From assembly GCA_964448675.1 (NCBI GenBank), contig CAYUZU010000014.1:1-64000 (forward strand): a stretch of DNA of 64,000 nucleotides, written 5' to 3'. Source of the stretch: CAYUZU01 sp964448675. GTDB taxonomy: Bacteria; Planctomycetota; Phycisphaerae; UBA1845; Fen-1342. Shown here one piece after another: positions 28,200 through 36,826 of this stretch (position 1 is the first letter of the stretch; each line of letters opens with the position of its first letter). The notes below the pieces were generated by a model, which searched no databases, was not told the DNA's origin, and worked only from the letters and a program-made list of their open reading frames with translations. Made by a program: the position numbers and the translations under genes.

Positions 28200-29930
28200 A
28201 TGACGCCGTCCCCCGTGCTCGCCGCCACTCTGCTCGTGCTGAGTCTGCTGCTGCCCATGACCGCGGTCGGTGCCGACCGAATCGCGGGCCGCCCATTCGC
28301 AACGCGCTCTGTCGTCATCGCGCGCCACGGGATGGCCGCCACCAGCCAGCCGTTGGCCACGCAGGTCGCGCTCGACATTCTCAAACGCGGCGGGTCGGCC
28401 GTCGACGCCGCCATCGCAGCCAACGCCACGCTCGGCCTGGTCGAACCAACCAGCAACGGCATCGGCGGCGACCTGTTCGCCATTGTATGGGATGCCAAAG
28501 CCGAGCGTCTGGTTGGCCTCAACGCGTCCGGACGCTCGCCGCTCGGGCTGACGCGTGATTACTTCGTCGACAACGGGCACGAGCGGATACCCAAGTTCGG
28601 CCCGCTGCCCGTCTCGGTACCCGGCTGTGTCGATGGCTGGGCCGAGTTGCACGATCGCTTCGGCCGCTTGCCGCTGCGCGATGTATTGAAGCCCGCGATA
28701 GACTACGCTCGCGAGGGCTTCCCCGTCTCGCAGGTCATCGCCTACTACTGGCAACGCAGCAAGCCTGTCTTCGAAGACTACCCCGGCTTCGCCGATACGT
28801 TCCTGCCCAATGGCCGGGCACCGCGCGAAGGGGAGATCTTCCGCAACCCGATGCTCGCCACGACGCTGGAGAAAATCGCCGACGACGGTCGCGACACGTT
28901 CTACGAAGGCGAGATTGCGCAGCAGATCGACGCCTTTTGTCGTCGCGTCGGGTGTTTCTTGCGCACCGCGGACCTCGCCCGGCATACGTCGACGTGGGTC
29001 GCGCCAGTGAGCACGACGTACCGTGGCTACACGGTGCACGAACTGCCGCCCAACGGCCAGGGCATCGCCGCCTTGCAGATGCTCAACATCATCGAGCGGC
29101 ACGATGTCGTCGCCCTGGGCCATAACTCGACCGCCTACCTGCACCTGCTGGTCGAAGCCAAGAAGCTCGCCTACGAAGATCGCGCGCGGTACTACGCCGA
29201 TCCGGCGTTCGTCGATGTGCCGATCGACAGGCTGATCTCGAAGGAATATGCGGCCAAGCGAGACGGTCTGCTTGACATGGACCGCGCGGCACGATCATAC
29301 CCGCCGGGCGACATCGACTGGTCGGCAGTCGACGCCAAACTGCGGCACGCGGACACCATTTACCTCACCGTGGCGGACAAGGACCGCAACATGGTCTCAC
29401 TGATCCAGAGCAACTTTCGCGGCTTCGGTTCAGGCCTGTGCCCCGACGGCCTCGGCTTCTGCCTTCAGGACCGCGGCGAGCTGTTCACCCTCGAGCCCGG
29501 CCAGCCCAATACCTACGCCCCTGGCAAGCGCCCCTTCCACACAATCATCCCCGCATTCGTCACCAAGGACGGCCAGCCGTGGCTGAGCTTCGGCGTGATG
29601 GGCGGCGACATGCAGCCCCAGGGCCACGTGCAGATCCTCTGCAACATCATCGACTTCGGCATGAACGTGCAGGAAGCGGGCGACGCCCCGCGGTTCTACC
29701 ACGGCGGCTCTTCGTCACCCACGGGGGCGACAATGACGGACGGCGGCGTGCTCGCGCTGGAATCAGGCGTACCCGCCGTCGTGCGCCGCGAACTCACGAG
29801 ACGCGGACACACCATTGAGGAGATGATCGGTCCCTTCGGCGGCTACCAGGCGATCCTGTATGACGCCGGCAACGACGTCTATCACGGCGCATCTGAATCA
29901 CGCAAAGACGGCCAGGCAGCAGGGTACTGA
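28200..29930 (+). CDS. ggt: Gamma-glutamyltransferase
   Basis: 576 residues, preceded by AGAAGGAG and starting with a signal peptide (VLAATLLVLSLLLPMTAVGA), so periplasmic. It hydrolyses or transfers the gamma-glutamyl group of glutathione-like compounds. The large-subunit signature GSAVDAAIAANATLGLVEP and NGIGGDLFAIVWD is followed by ELPPNGQGIAALQML. Autoproteolysis would occur before Thr386 in HADTIYLTVADKD, which aligns with the catalytic Thr of the E. coli enzyme, although the following residues (IYL in place of THYS) differ. GSGLCPDGLGFCLQDRG and AFVTKDGQPWLSFGVMGG also fit the small subunit. It is divergent from the deoxyhypusine-synthase-like gene. Confidence 0.93.
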   Translation: MTPSPVLAATLLVLSLLLPMTAVGADRIAGRPFATRSVVIARHGMAATSQPLATQVALDILKRGGSAVDAAIAANATLGLVEPTSNGIGGDLFAIVWDAKAERLVGLNASGRSPLGLTRDYFVDNGHERIPKFGPLPVSVPGCVDGWAELHDRFGRLPLRDVLKPAIDYAREGFPVSQVIAYYWQRSKPVFEDYPGFADTFLPNGRAPREGEIFRNPMLATTLEKIADDGRDTFYEGEIAQQIDAFCRRVGCFLRTADLARHTSTWVAPVSTTYRGYTVHELPPNGQGIAALQMLNIIERHDVVALGHNSTAYLHLLVEAKKLAYEDRARYYADPAFVDVPIDRLISKEYAAKRDGLLDMDRAARSYPPGDIDWSAVDAKLRHADTIYLTVADKDRNMVSLIQSNFRGFGSGLCPDGLGFCLQDRGELFTLEPGQPNTYAPGKRPFHTIIPAFVTKDGQPWLSFGVMGGDMQPQGHVQILCNIIDFGMNVQEAGDAPRFYHGGSSSPTGATMTDGGVLALESGVPAVVRRELTRRGHTIEEMIGPFGGYQAILYDAGNDVYHGASESRKDGQAAGY

Positions 29931-29940
29931 AGCCTCAGCA

Positions 29941-30029
29941 CATCGCTCTGCTTTGTCCCAAGCAGGACACGGCTCCGCCTTGTCCGGCTGCTCGGTCACG
30001 GGGCAGGACATCGCGCTGGTTTGTCTCGC
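29941..30029. repeat. Cluster of degenerate copies of a dispersed intergenic repeat
   Basis: The best copy, 29962-29987, reads GCAGGACACGGCTCCGCC followed by TTGTCCGG. A weaker copy lies at 30003-30029 (GCAGGACATCGCG then TTTGTCTCGC) and a partial one at 29946-29959 (CTCTGCTTTGTCCC). Related copies occur at 33564-33590 and, inverted, at 38928-38953. It lies in the 332-bp non-coding stretch 29931-30262, which otherwise holds only the promoter at 30180. Confidence 0.6.
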
Positions 30030-30179
30030 AGCGTCCGGGCTTGGCACCAGACAACTGCACGGCCCTCAGAGCCGTGGCACACGGCGGCGCCCAATGATCC
30101 GCCGTACAAACCAGCGCCAGGGGCCCAGTCCCGCGGGTCGACCCCCGCCGTCACCCTGCCCTATCGTTTCTAGAATACC

Positions 30180-30208
30180 TTGACAATCTCGGTCTTCGGT
30201 GTTACACT
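30180..30208 (+). promoter_or_regulatory. Sigma-70-type promoter for the small HTH-like gene
   Basis: TTGACA at 30180-30185, a 17-bp spacer and TACACT at 30203-30208. It lies 55 bp upstream of the start codon at 30263 and points at it. Confidence 0.75.
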
Positions 30209-30262
30209 TCCCCTGTGCGGCGTACATGCCGCCGGCAGCAACCGAGGGAAGGAGCGATCACC

Positions 30263-30562
30263 ATGCTCGAAATCCAGCAGGAAATCATGACCCCCGACGA
30301 AACCGCGCGCTGGTTCCGCCGCTCGGTCTCCTGGCTGCGCCAGCAGTCCGAGCTCGTGCGCCTTGCCGGCCCCCACGGGCAGCCGCTCTACCACGTCCGC
30401 GCCTGCCGGGCGTATGTCCTCGGCCGGCTCAGCGACCTCGACGGCCCCGCCTTGCGTCAGGTTCAGCTCCGCGCCCTGGCGTCGGCCTGCGGACTGGGCC
30501 CGCAAGTCACGCCCGCAAGCAACAGCGACGCCACTCCAATCCCGGTGAACCAGGGGCCGTAA
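30263..30562 (+). CDS. Small putative HTH protein
   Basis: 99 residues; GGAAGGAG lies 8 nt before the ATG at 30263, and an upstream in-frame ATG at 30215 has no such site. Residues ~9-50 (MTPDETARWFRRSVSWLRQQ, then PLYHVRACRAYVLGRLSDL) have the order seen in MerR/excisionase-type winged helix-turn-helix domains: a helix, a conserved Trp-Phe, a second helix and a beta wing. It may bind DNA, but there is no recombinase or phage gene nearby. The C-terminal third is low-complexity. It converges exactly with the disrupted minus-strand gene ending at 30563. I do not recognise a specific family. Confidence 0.65.
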   Translation: MLEIQQEIMTPDETARWFRRSVSWLRQQSELVRLAGPHGQPLYHVRACRAYVLGRLSDLDGPALRQVQLRALASACGLGPQVTPASNSDATPIPVNQGP

Positions 30563-30950
30563 CTACGCACCCGGTACGGAGAACAGGCTGGACAGAACCG
30601 CCGTGACCGTCCCCGACACGAAGTCAAACAGCCCGGCCGCCACGGCCTCGCGTGCGCTGAAGTCGACACACCCCGTGGCCAACGACGCCGCGCTCGGCCA
30701 CCCGCTCCTTCAGCGGAAACCAGTAACGCTCGAGCGGATCCACACCGGCCGTATCCACGGGCGCCGCTTCCGCCGGCGGTTCGGTTGCTTGGGCCGGCGT
30801 GTGCTCCTGGGCCATGCCGCGGGCAGCGGCACCGAGGCCAAGCGCCAGCAGCGCAACAAACAGCATCCGGTCGGCAGCAACCCGTCGCCGGCCAGCGCAC
30901 CCGCCGGCAGCGCCCCCCGCGAAAGCACGATTTCCGTCGTTTCGCACCAT
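30563..30950 (-). pseudogene. Small secreted-protein gene with an apparent frameshift
   Basis: From the ATG at 30950 (GGAG about 10 nt upstream) the frame encodes a signal-like segment (MLFVALLALGLGAAARGMAQ), then DPLERYWFPLKERVAERG, and runs into an unrelated Arg-rich tail ending at 30624. Removing one G from the G4 run at 30671-30674 (minus strand) switches to a protein-like frame, CVDFSAREAVAAGLFDFVSG then TVTAVLSSLFSVPGA, that ends at 30563, flush with the convergent gene. A TTGACA-N16-TACACT promoter lies upstream. It is either a broken gene, a sequencing or assembly indel, or a programmed shift. Function unknown; a small envelope protein is likely. Confidence 0.5.
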
Positions 30951-31004
30951 CAGACCACGCTCCGATCCGATTCCAAAACGGCCGACGAAACACCCAACGC
31001 AGAA

Positions 31005-31032
31005 AGTGTAGCGCCGGCTACATTCTTGTCAA
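31005..31032 (-). promoter_or_regulatory. Sigma-70-type promoter for the frameshifted small gene
   Basis: On the minus strand, TTGACA at 31032-31027, a 16-bp spacer and TACACT at 31010-31005. It lies ~55 bp upstream of the ATG at 30950, supporting a real transcript across the disrupted gene. Confidence 0.65.
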
Positions 31033-31100
31033 GGGCCGCCCCGGGGCCATGCCGAGTTCGACGCCATGAACCGCGTGGAATCGACCTTCCCCCCCTTCCC

Positions 31101-31142
31101 GAATAGAAAGAAGGCGTGCCAAACGCGATCGTCTGACACGCC
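31101..31142 (-). terminator. Rho-independent terminator of the OmpA lipoprotein gene
   Basis: On the minus strand, GGCGTGTCA (31142-31134) pairs with TGGCACGCC (31121-31113) with one G-T pair, followed by TTCTTTCT. It begins 51 bp after the stop codon at 31193. Confidence 0.65.
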
Positions 31143-31192
31143 ATCATGAAGCACTTGTTGTTCACCGCGCCCGCGCGCCGCCCCGAACCGCC

Positions 31193-31981
31193 CTACTTCG
31201 TGTACGTCGGCGGCTCCTGCGACGCGGCCGGCTCGACCGCGCGGCGCTGCGGCACCTGGTACGTCGACGAAGGCGAGCCCGTCGTCCCGGGCGTCCGGAC
31301 GCTGGTCCCGGTGCCACGGGGCGGGACGGCGATGATCTCGACCCGCCGGTTCTGCGCCTTGCCGGCGTTGGTGTCATTGCTGGCGATCGGGTTGTATTCG
31401 CCCTGCCCGCCGGCGACCATGAACTCCGGATCGAGCCCCATCGTGACCAGCTCGTCAAACACGGTCATCGCCCGGTTGCAGCTCAGGTCGAGATTGTTCT
31501 TCCACAGGTTCTTGGTGACCTTGATCGGGTCGGTGTCCGTGTGGCCCACGACCCAGATCGTGCGATCGGCGTAGCGCTGTTTGATGGTGTTGGCGATCTC
31601 CTGGAGCTTGGCCCGCGCGTCCGGCTTGAGCGACGCCTTGCCCGAGTCGAACAGCAGGTCGGTGCCCACCTCGATCCAGGCGTATGCCCCGGATACCTTC
31701 CAGCCTTCGGCCGCCCGCGGCTCCTGCGGCCGATCCATCAACTGCCGTCGGAGGTCGCGGTTTTCCTGCAGCAGCGAACTGGCGCGCTGCATGGCATTGT
31801 CGCGCGCGCTCTCGCACTGGGCCAGCCGCGAACGCAGGCTGTCGTTCTCGCGCTCGAGGTCGATCACCTGCTGTTGAAGAGTTTCGATCTGCAGATCCTT
31901 CGGATCCGGCCCGCACCCCGTCACCAACAGGGCGATCGCCAGGCCGCCGATCATGACTGTTGTCGACCGCGCCATCGTCAT
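31193..31981 (-). CDS. OmpA-family peptidoglycan-binding lipoprotein
   Basis: 262 residues from the ATG at 31981, with AAGGAGAG 6 nt upstream. The lipobox is LLVTGC (Cys23). Residues ~28-85 form a coiled coil (IETLQQQVIDLERENDSLRS). A C-terminal OmpA domain has LLFDSGKASLKPDARAKLQE, WVVGHTDTDPIK, LSCNRAMTVFDELVTMGLDP and NRRVEI. The domain binds diaminopimelate in peptidoglycan and would anchor the envelope. A Pro/Thr/Ser-rich tail follows. The architecture (lipoprotein, coiled coil, OmpA) is like Pal or MotB-type anchors, but there is no tol or mot gene nearby. It is divergent from the beta-propeller gene. Confidence 0.92.
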   Translation of the reverse strand: MTMARSTTVMIGGLAIALLVTGCGPDPKDLQIETLQQQVIDLERENDSLRSRLAQCESARDNAMQRASSLLQENRDLRRQLMDRPQEPRAAEGWKVSGAYAWIEVGTDLLFDSGKASLKPDARAKLQEIANTIKQRYADRTIWVVGHTDTDPIKVTKNLWKNNLDLSCNRAMTVFDELVTMGLDPEFMVAGGQGEYNPIASNDTNAGKAQNRRVEIIAVPPRGTGTSVRTPGTTGSPSSTYQVPQRRAVEPAASQEPPTYTK

Positions 31982-32020
31982 CCGTGCTCTCCTTGTCCGA
32001 GGTTCCGTCAGGCCACCTTG

Positions 32021-32055
32021 CCTGGCCGTTGGCCAACCGCAGGCGGGTGCGCAGC
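32021..32055. repeat. Sequence related to the hairpin at 6821-6859
   Basis: CCTGGCCGTTGGCCA (32021-32035), then 7 nt, then GCGGGTGCG (32043-32051). The 6.8-kb element has CCTGGCCGTCGGCCA, 6 nt, and the same GCGGGTGCG. The outer 5' arm is not conserved. It lies between divergent genes. It could be chance similarity between GC-rich palindromes. Confidence 0.4.
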
Positions 32056-32233
32056 GTGCCGCCCGATAAGCAGGCAGGATAGGCCCCGCGGCCGGCAGAC
32101 GCAACCCGTCACCGGCCGCGGTTGACGGAAACTGAGGGGCGGACTACCCTCCGCTGACGCGGGTCGGCCGCCTGTGCGCGATCGTTGCCGGCACAGGCCG
32201 CCGCCGACTTGCATGACCTACGGGAAGACCATC

Positions 32234-33511
32234 ATGATGCGTCGCCTCCTCTGTATCGGCACCCTGATCGCCCTCTCGTGCCCGGCCGCGCTCGCCGAGG
32301 ATGATTACGTCCCCTCTGACCAGCTGCACGACGCCGGCCTGGCCAAGTTCTGGCAGCTCCAATTGCCGCTCGAGCCCGATCAGGCCATCCGCGACGCCTA
32401 TCTCGTCGACAGCCAGCTCTACCTGGGCACCGACGACGGCTACGTCTACGCGGTCGACGCCTACACCGGCGTCATCCGCTGGGTCCGCGAGGTCACCCGC
32501 TCCGCCTACAACGTCCGCCGGCCGTGCCACGCCAACGGACAGGTGGTCTTCGTCACCCCGATCAACATCCAGGTCTACGACGTTCACACCGGCGCACCGC
32601 TCCGCACGCGTTCGCTCCGCTTCCCCGCCGCCACCAGTGCCACCACCGACGGCCGGCGGCTGTTCATCGGCGGCCTTGACGCCCGGCTCTACGCGCTTGA
32701 CCGGGCCACGCTGTTCACGGCGTGGCGCGTCTTCACCATGGGCCCCATCGCGTCGGACCCCGCGGTCTACGGCGACCAGGTCTTCGTGGCCAACGAGGAC
32801 GGGCTGATCTACTCCTGCACGCAAGCCAACAAGGCGTTCCGCTGGCGGGCGGCGACCTACGGGCCGATCTCTGCGAACCTCGTCGTGGACGAGACCGGCG
32901 TCTATGCCGCCTGCCGCGATCAGGCCCTGTACCTGTTCGACCGGGCCTACGGCTCGCTGCGCTGGCACGTGCGGCTGAGTTCGCCGCTGTACGAGCCCCC
33001 GTACACGACGCCCGACCTCGTGCTGCAGTACAACGCCGCCGATGGCGTCGTCGCGATCGAGACCGGCTTGCCGCATGAGGTCAAGAACCGCATTCGCTGG
33101 ACGGTGCCGCAGGGCCGGCACAGCCTGACCACGGATCCCAGGCGCGTTTACCTGCTGTCCGACGACGACGAGATTCTGGTGGTCGACAAGGCGGACGGCG
33201 AAATCGAGCACGCCGTCCCGACCGAGGGCCTTTCGCTCGCGGTGCCCGCCCCTGACGCGACGATCCTGCTCGCCGCCGCCGACGGGCGTATCTTCTGCGC
33301 CCGCCCGCGCGATGTGCCGTTCCTCAAGAAGCAGGACATTCTCGAGGCGCTCCGCGCCAAGGCCCTGCGCGACGGCGATACGGAAGAGGCGGATGAGCCC
33401 GTCCCGACCACGCAGCCCGCGGACGCCATTCGCGACTTCGTGGGCTCCAAGCAGCGCGGCAAGCCGCTGGGCGGCAAGTCGAAGATCTCGCGCGAATTCA
33501 CCGGCGAGTGA
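32234..33511 (+). CDS. PQQ-like beta-propeller secreted protein
   Basis: 425 residues from the ATG at 32234; ATGs at 32213 and 32237 are alternatives. A signal peptide (LLCIGTLIALSCPAALA) is present. Tryptophan-docking blade repeats recur: LYLGTDDGYVYAVDAYTGVI, LFIGGLDARLYALDRATLFT, VFVANEDGLIYSC, VYAACRDQALYLFDRAYGSL and EILVVDKADGEIEHA, typical of PQQ/BamB-type eight-blade propellers. No PQQ-dehydrogenase catalytic residues could be assigned, so a scaffold or binding role is more likely. The last ~65 residues are polar and low-complexity. Function unknown. Confidence 0.82.
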   Translation: MMRRLLCIGTLIALSCPAALAEDDYVPSDQLHDAGLAKFWQLQLPLEPDQAIRDAYLVDSQLYLGTDDGYVYAVDAYTGVIRWVREVTRSAYNVRRPCHANGQVVFVTPINIQVYDVHTGAPLRTRSLRFPAATSATTDGRRLFIGGLDARLYALDRATLFTAWRVFTMGPIASDPAVYGDQVFVANEDGLIYSCTQANKAFRWRAATYGPISANLVVDETGVYAACRDQALYLFDRAYGSLRWHVRLSSPLYEPPYTTPDLVLQYNAADGVVAIETGLPHEVKNRIRWTVPQGRHSLTTDPRRVYLLSDDDEILVVDKADGEIEHAVPTEGLSLAVPAPDATILLAAADGRIFCARPRDVPFLKKQDILEALRAKALRDGDTEEADEPVPTTQPADAIRDFVGSKQRGKPLGGKSKISREFTGE

Positions 33512-33563
33512 TTGAATAGCGTCGCAGTGACGGAGGGTCGCGCTAACTGGCGCCCCGTCCGTT

Positions 33564-33590
33564 GGCAGGACGTTGCTCCGCTTTGTCCGC
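33564..33590 (+). repeat. Copy of the dispersed intergenic repeat
   Basis: GGCAGGACGTTGCTCCGC followed by TTTGTCCGC. It matches the unit at 29962-29987 at the GCAGGAC, GCTCCGC and TTGTCCG blocks. It sits between the beta-propeller gene and the small gene at 33678. Confidence 0.55.
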
Positions 33591-33677
33591 CGCGGGTTGC
33601 GGCTCGCCGGCCACCGCTGCTGGAACCGGCGCGCTCGCACGATGAGGACTCGCCCGTCTTTCAAGGAGGAACACACC

Positions 33678-33971
33678 ATGTCTCCCCGTGCCGCGAAGTT
33701 CATGGCCCCGTATCTGATGGGTGGTCTGAGCATGCTGCTGGCGGTGATCGCCTGGCAGGGCCTCGCCACGCCGCGGGTCGCCCATGCCCAGTTGCCCGAC
33801 GCTGCGGCGCAGCGCCTGACGATGATCCGCGAACTCCAGCAGGCCAACAAGAAGCTCGATGTCATCGCCGACCTGCTCAAGGAGATCCGCGATGCTGACA
33901 AGGACGGCGACAAAGACAAGGACCCCAAGCGGCCTGCCCCCCGCAAGCGTCCCGACCGCCATCAGCCCTGA
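33678..33971 (+). CDS. Small exported protein with coiled helix and charged tail
   Basis: 97 residues; a strong AAGGAGGAA lies 6 nt before the ATG. The N-terminal segment (MAPYLMGGLSMLLAVIAWQG) is a signal peptide or membrane anchor. It is followed by a predicted amphipathic helix (AAAQRLTMIRELQQANKKLD, then VIADLLKEIRDADK) that could form a coiled coil, and a Lys/Asp-rich then Arg/Pro-rich tail. No family is recognised. The strong ribosome-binding site and the compositional organisation argue that it is real. Confidence 0.72.
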   Translation: MSPRAAKFMAPYLMGGLSMLLAVIAWQGLATPRVAHAQLPDAAAQRLTMIRELQQANKKLDVIADLLKEIRDADKDGDKDKDPKRPAPRKRPDRHQP

Positions 33972-34008
33972 GTCGCGCAGCGGTCGACCACGGTGACCGC
34001 CGGCCGCC

Positions 34009-34794
34009 TCAGGTGCGGTCGGTCCTGACCTTGCCGCGCAGCAACGTCGGCACGCCGAACCGCGTCCCCTCCGCCGTCATCCGCTGATCCAGCGGGCGGC
34101 GGACATCCTCCGCAGGCGACGGCAGGATCATCTGGTCGCGATGCTTTTCATGGAATTCGCATAGGAAGTCCACCGCCTCTGCGGGCTCATCTGTCACCGT
34201 GAACAGGTCGAGGTCCTCCGGCGAGATGTTCCCGTTTTCGATCAGCAGCGTCTGCCGCAGCCAATCGACCAGTGGGCTCCAGAACGACTTGCCGACCAGC
34301 GCGATGCCCATCGGCGGCGCCTTGGCGGTCTGCACCAGCGTCATGGTCTCGAAAAACTCGTCCAGCGTGCCGAAGCCGCCGGGCAGGATGATCGTGCCGA
34401 CGGCGTACTTGAGAAACATGACCTTGCGCACGAAGAAGTAGTGGAAATCGAGCGCGATGTTCTGGTGCGGGTTGGGGGCCTGCTCGTGCGGCAGCGCGAT
34501 ATTGAGCCCGACGCTCGTGCCGCCCGCCTCCGTCGCGCCCCGGTTGGCCGCTTCCATGATGCCGGGCCCGCCCCCGGTGATGACGGCATAGCCGCGTTCG
34601 GCCGCCAGGCGGCCGCAGGTCACGCCCAGCTCGTAATAGGAATGGTTGGGCTGAGTCCGGGCCGAGCCGAAGATGGAGATCGCCGGCCCGATCTGCGACA
34701 TCACGTCGATCCCCTCGACAAACTCGGCCATGATGCGGAAGATCCGCCAGGTTTCCTCGGCCGCCGTGCGGTAGGTGAACTCGCTCTCAGACAT
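34009..34794 (-). CDS. TIGR00730/LOG family Rossmann-fold protein
   Basis: 261 residues with both LOG-family signatures: GGGPGIMEAANRGATEAGG, and PGGFGTLDEFFE, the PGGxGTxxE nucleotide-binding motif. SIFGSARTQPNHSYYE is the usual N-terminal strand. Characterised members are cytokinin-nucleoside 5'-monophosphate phosphoribohydrolases or nucleotide-5'-monophosphate nucleosidases, long mislabelled as lysine decarboxylases. The bacterial role is probably nucleotide turnover. It is divergent from maf. Confidence 0.9.
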   Translation of the reverse strand: MSESEFTYRTAAEETWRIFRIMAEFVEGIDVMSQIGPAISIFGSARTQPNHSYYELGVTCGRLAAERGYAVITGGGPGIMEAANRGATEAGGTSVGLNIALPHEQAPNPHQNIALDFHYFFVRKVMFLKYAVGTIILPGGFGTLDEFFETMTLVQTAKAPPMGIALVGKSFWSPLVDWLRQTLLIENGNISPEDLDLFTVTDEPAEAVDFLCEFHEKHRDQMILPSPAEDVRRPLDQRMTAEGTRFGVPTLLRGKVRTDRT

Positions 34795-34996
34795 GCGCTG
34801 GCCCTCGCTTTTTCTCGCTGGTTCGGTGATTCAGGAGCGGCATTGTACCGGCCGGCCGGTGCCCGTGCGCACGGGATCTCCGCACCCGGTGTCGGAAATC
34901 GTACCACAATGGGCCCATATCATTGACGGCCGCGGCGGACGACCGTCTAATGATACCGGCTGATCGGGCCCGGCCCGCTGAGGTTGAGGTATCGTC

Positions 34997-35623
34997 ATGC
35001 GTACGGACACATTGGTGCTGGCCTCTGCGAGTCCCCGGCGGCGTGAGTTGTTGGCACAGGTCTGCCGCGATTTCCGGATCGTCCCCTGTCCCTACCCGGA
35101 GCCCGCGTTGCGATCGGCGAAGGTGATGGCGGCGCAGTGGGCCCAGGCGATGGCGTACTTCAAAGCGCGCTCGGTTGCCGAGCGCCTTCCCGACAGCTGG
35201 ATCCTGGGCGCTGACACCATCGTGGCCTGTGCCGGGCAGATCCTCGGCAAGCCGCGCGACCTGGAGGATGCGCGGCGTATGCTCACACTGCAAGCGAACC
35301 ACGTCAGCGAGGTCATCACGGGAGTCTGCCTGCTGCGCTCCACGAGCCGGCGCGAGCGGTTTCAGGAGGCGGACACGACGCGGGTCTGGATGCGGGACGA
35401 CGAGGCGCAGCGGGAGGCCTATCTGCAGTCAGGGGACTGGGCGGGCAAGGCGGGGGCCTACGGGATTCAGACGGTTGGTGATCGGCTGGTGGAGCGTATT
35501 GAGGGCAGTTTCTCGAATGTCGTCGGCCTGCCGCTGGAGCGGCTGGGACGGATGCTGGCGTCCGTCGGGCTGGCGCAGGCTCCTATAACATTGCCCGAGG
35601 CGACAAAGGACAACCGTCTCTGA
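34997..35623 (+). CDS. maf: Maf-family nucleoside triphosphate pyrophosphatase
   Basis: 208 residues; GAGG lies 8 nt before the ATG. Maf proteins hydrolyse dTTP, UTP or modified nucleotides to monophosphates. The start LVLASASPRRRELL is the phosphate-binding signature, and WILGADTIVACAGQILGKP carries the catalytic Asp. DWAGKAGAYGIQ and FSNVVGLPLERL complete the family pattern. Relatives with the DWxGKAGAYGIQ form are usually the dTTP/UTP type (YhdE). Confidence 0.94.
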   Translation: MRTDTLVLASASPRRRELLAQVCRDFRIVPCPYPEPALRSAKVMAAQWAQAMAYFKARSVAERLPDSWILGADTIVACAGQILGKPRDLEDARRMLTLQANHVSEVITGVCLLRSTSRRERFQEADTTRVWMRDDEAQREAYLQSGDWAGKAGAYGIQTVGDRLVERIEGSFSNVVGLPLERLGRMLASVGLAQAPITLPEATKDNRL

Positions 35624-35800
35624 TACTCGCCGCCAGCGGGTGATAACGTGCTGGTATGCTGCCAGTATGCAACGTATCATATACACAAGCTGAACACACG
35701 CGCACGATGCGTCGATACGACATTGACGGGCTTCACGCCATCCGACGCGTCGCCGGCGGTGTGAGCCACGCATGCGCTGAGAGGTAGACAGCAGATCCCA

Positions 35801-36697
35801 ATGGCGATGAAACTCGACACGGTGCTCGGCGACTACCTGAAGGAGATCAAGCGCTACCGCCTCCTGACCGCGGAGGAGGAACGCGAGCTCGGGTACCGCA
35901 TCCGCGCCAAGTTCGACGCCGAGGAACGCTTCGCCGAGGGCGACATCGCCATCGACGAGTACGAGCGGATTCAGCGTGACGCCGCCGAGGCCCGCGACCG
36001 GATGATCCAGGCGAACCTGCGGCTGGTGATCAGCGTGGCCAAGCACTTCCGCAACCGGGGGCTGCCACTGGAAGACCTCGTCAACGAGGGCAACGTGGGG
36101 TTGATGAACGCGGTCGACCGATTCGACCCGGATGTCGGCTCGCGGTTCAGCACGTACGCCGGCTACTGGATCGACCAGGCGATTCGCCGGGCGGTGCAGA
36201 ACGCCCAGCAGATGATCCACATCCCGAGCTACCTGATGGAGCAGATCGGGCACATGCGTCTGGCGATGCGCGAGATGGAGGAGGAGCTGGGGCGGCCGCC
36301 GTCGATGGACGAGGTCGCCGAGAAAATGGACATCACAGCGCGCAAGGCCAAGGCGATCATGCAGGCGATTCGGGCGTGCAGTTCGCGGATGCAGGGCAGC
36401 GCGACGGCGGACGGGGAAAACACGCTGAGCGAATCGCTGGAGGACACGCGCACGCCGGCGCCGTTCGAGTCGGTCTTCAGCGAGTCGGACTCGCTTTTCG
36501 TGGCACAGATGCTGGAGCGCATCACCGAGCGTGAGGCGCTGGTGCTCAAGCTGCGTTACGGGCTGAGCGAGCGCAAGGGCAAGCGCATGACGCTCAAGGA
36601 GATCGGGGAAGAGGTCGGGCTGACGCGCGAACGCGTGCGGCAGATCGAGCGCGAGGCGAAAAGCAAGCTCGAAAAATACATGCAGGAAAACATGTGA
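35801..36697 (+). CDS. SigA/RpoD-family RNA polymerase sigma factor (short, group 2-like)
   Basis: 298 residues, lacking the long region 1.1 and non-conserved insert of a primary RpoD. Region 1.2: LGDYLKEIKRYRLLTAEEE. Region 2: ANLRLVISVAKHFRNRGLPL, EDLVNEGNVGLMNAVDRFDP and FSTYAGYWIDQAIRRAV. Region 3: RPPSMDEVAEKMDI. Region 4: EALVLKLRYGLSE and TLKEIGEEVGLTRERVRQIE. It could direct housekeeping-type -35/-10 promoters, several of which are visible in this window. Whether it is the main or an alternative sigma factor is undecided. An AT-rich stretch (35660-35690) may hold its promoter, and a terminator follows. Confidence 0.93.
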   Translation: MAMKLDTVLGDYLKEIKRYRLLTAEEERELGYRIRAKFDAEERFAEGDIAIDEYERIQRDAAEARDRMIQANLRLVISVAKHFRNRGLPLEDLVNEGNVGLMNAVDRFDPDVGSRFSTYAGYWIDQAIRRAVQNAQQMIHIPSYLMEQIGHMRLAMREMEEELGRPPSMDEVAEKMDITARKAKAIMQAIRACSSRMQGSATADGENTLSESLEDTRTPAPFESVFSESDSLFVAQMLERITEREALVLKLRYGLSERKGKRMTLKEIGEEVGLTRERVRQIEREAKSKLEKYMQENM

Positions 36698-36728
36698 GAC
36701 GCTGACTGGGGAGCGTGGGCAGGGTTCA

Positions 36729-36757
36729 AACCCCGTACCGGACAACGGTGCGGGGTT
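36729..36757 (+). terminator. Rho-independent terminator after the sigma factor gene
   Basis: AACCCCGTACCG (36729-36740) pairs with CGGTGCGGGGTT (36746-36757) around a GACAA loop, with one T-G pair. The downstream T-run is weak (TTCCCGTTT). It begins 31 bp after the stop codon. Confidence 0.75.
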
Positions 36758-36826
36758 CCCGTTTGCGCACGGCACCGCGCCGCGCCGTCACGCCCCGGCG
36801 CACGTCGCCTGCTCATGCGGCGGGGC

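Noticed and set aside
30003..30180. A possible short gene between gamma-glutamyltransferase and the HTH-like gene
   Set aside because: No ribosome-binding site or conserved pattern is visible. The stretch consists of repeat copies and a promoter.
34009..34794. Lysine decarboxylase label
   Set aside because: The GGGPGIMEAANRG and PGGFGTLDE motifs are those of the LOG nucleotide hydrolase family, for which the decarboxylase name is a known misannotation.
36721..36757. GGTTCAAACCCC looks like the T-arm of a tRNA
   Set aside because: The upstream sequence is the coding end of the sigma factor gene with no acceptor or anticodon arms. The bases instead form a terminator stem.
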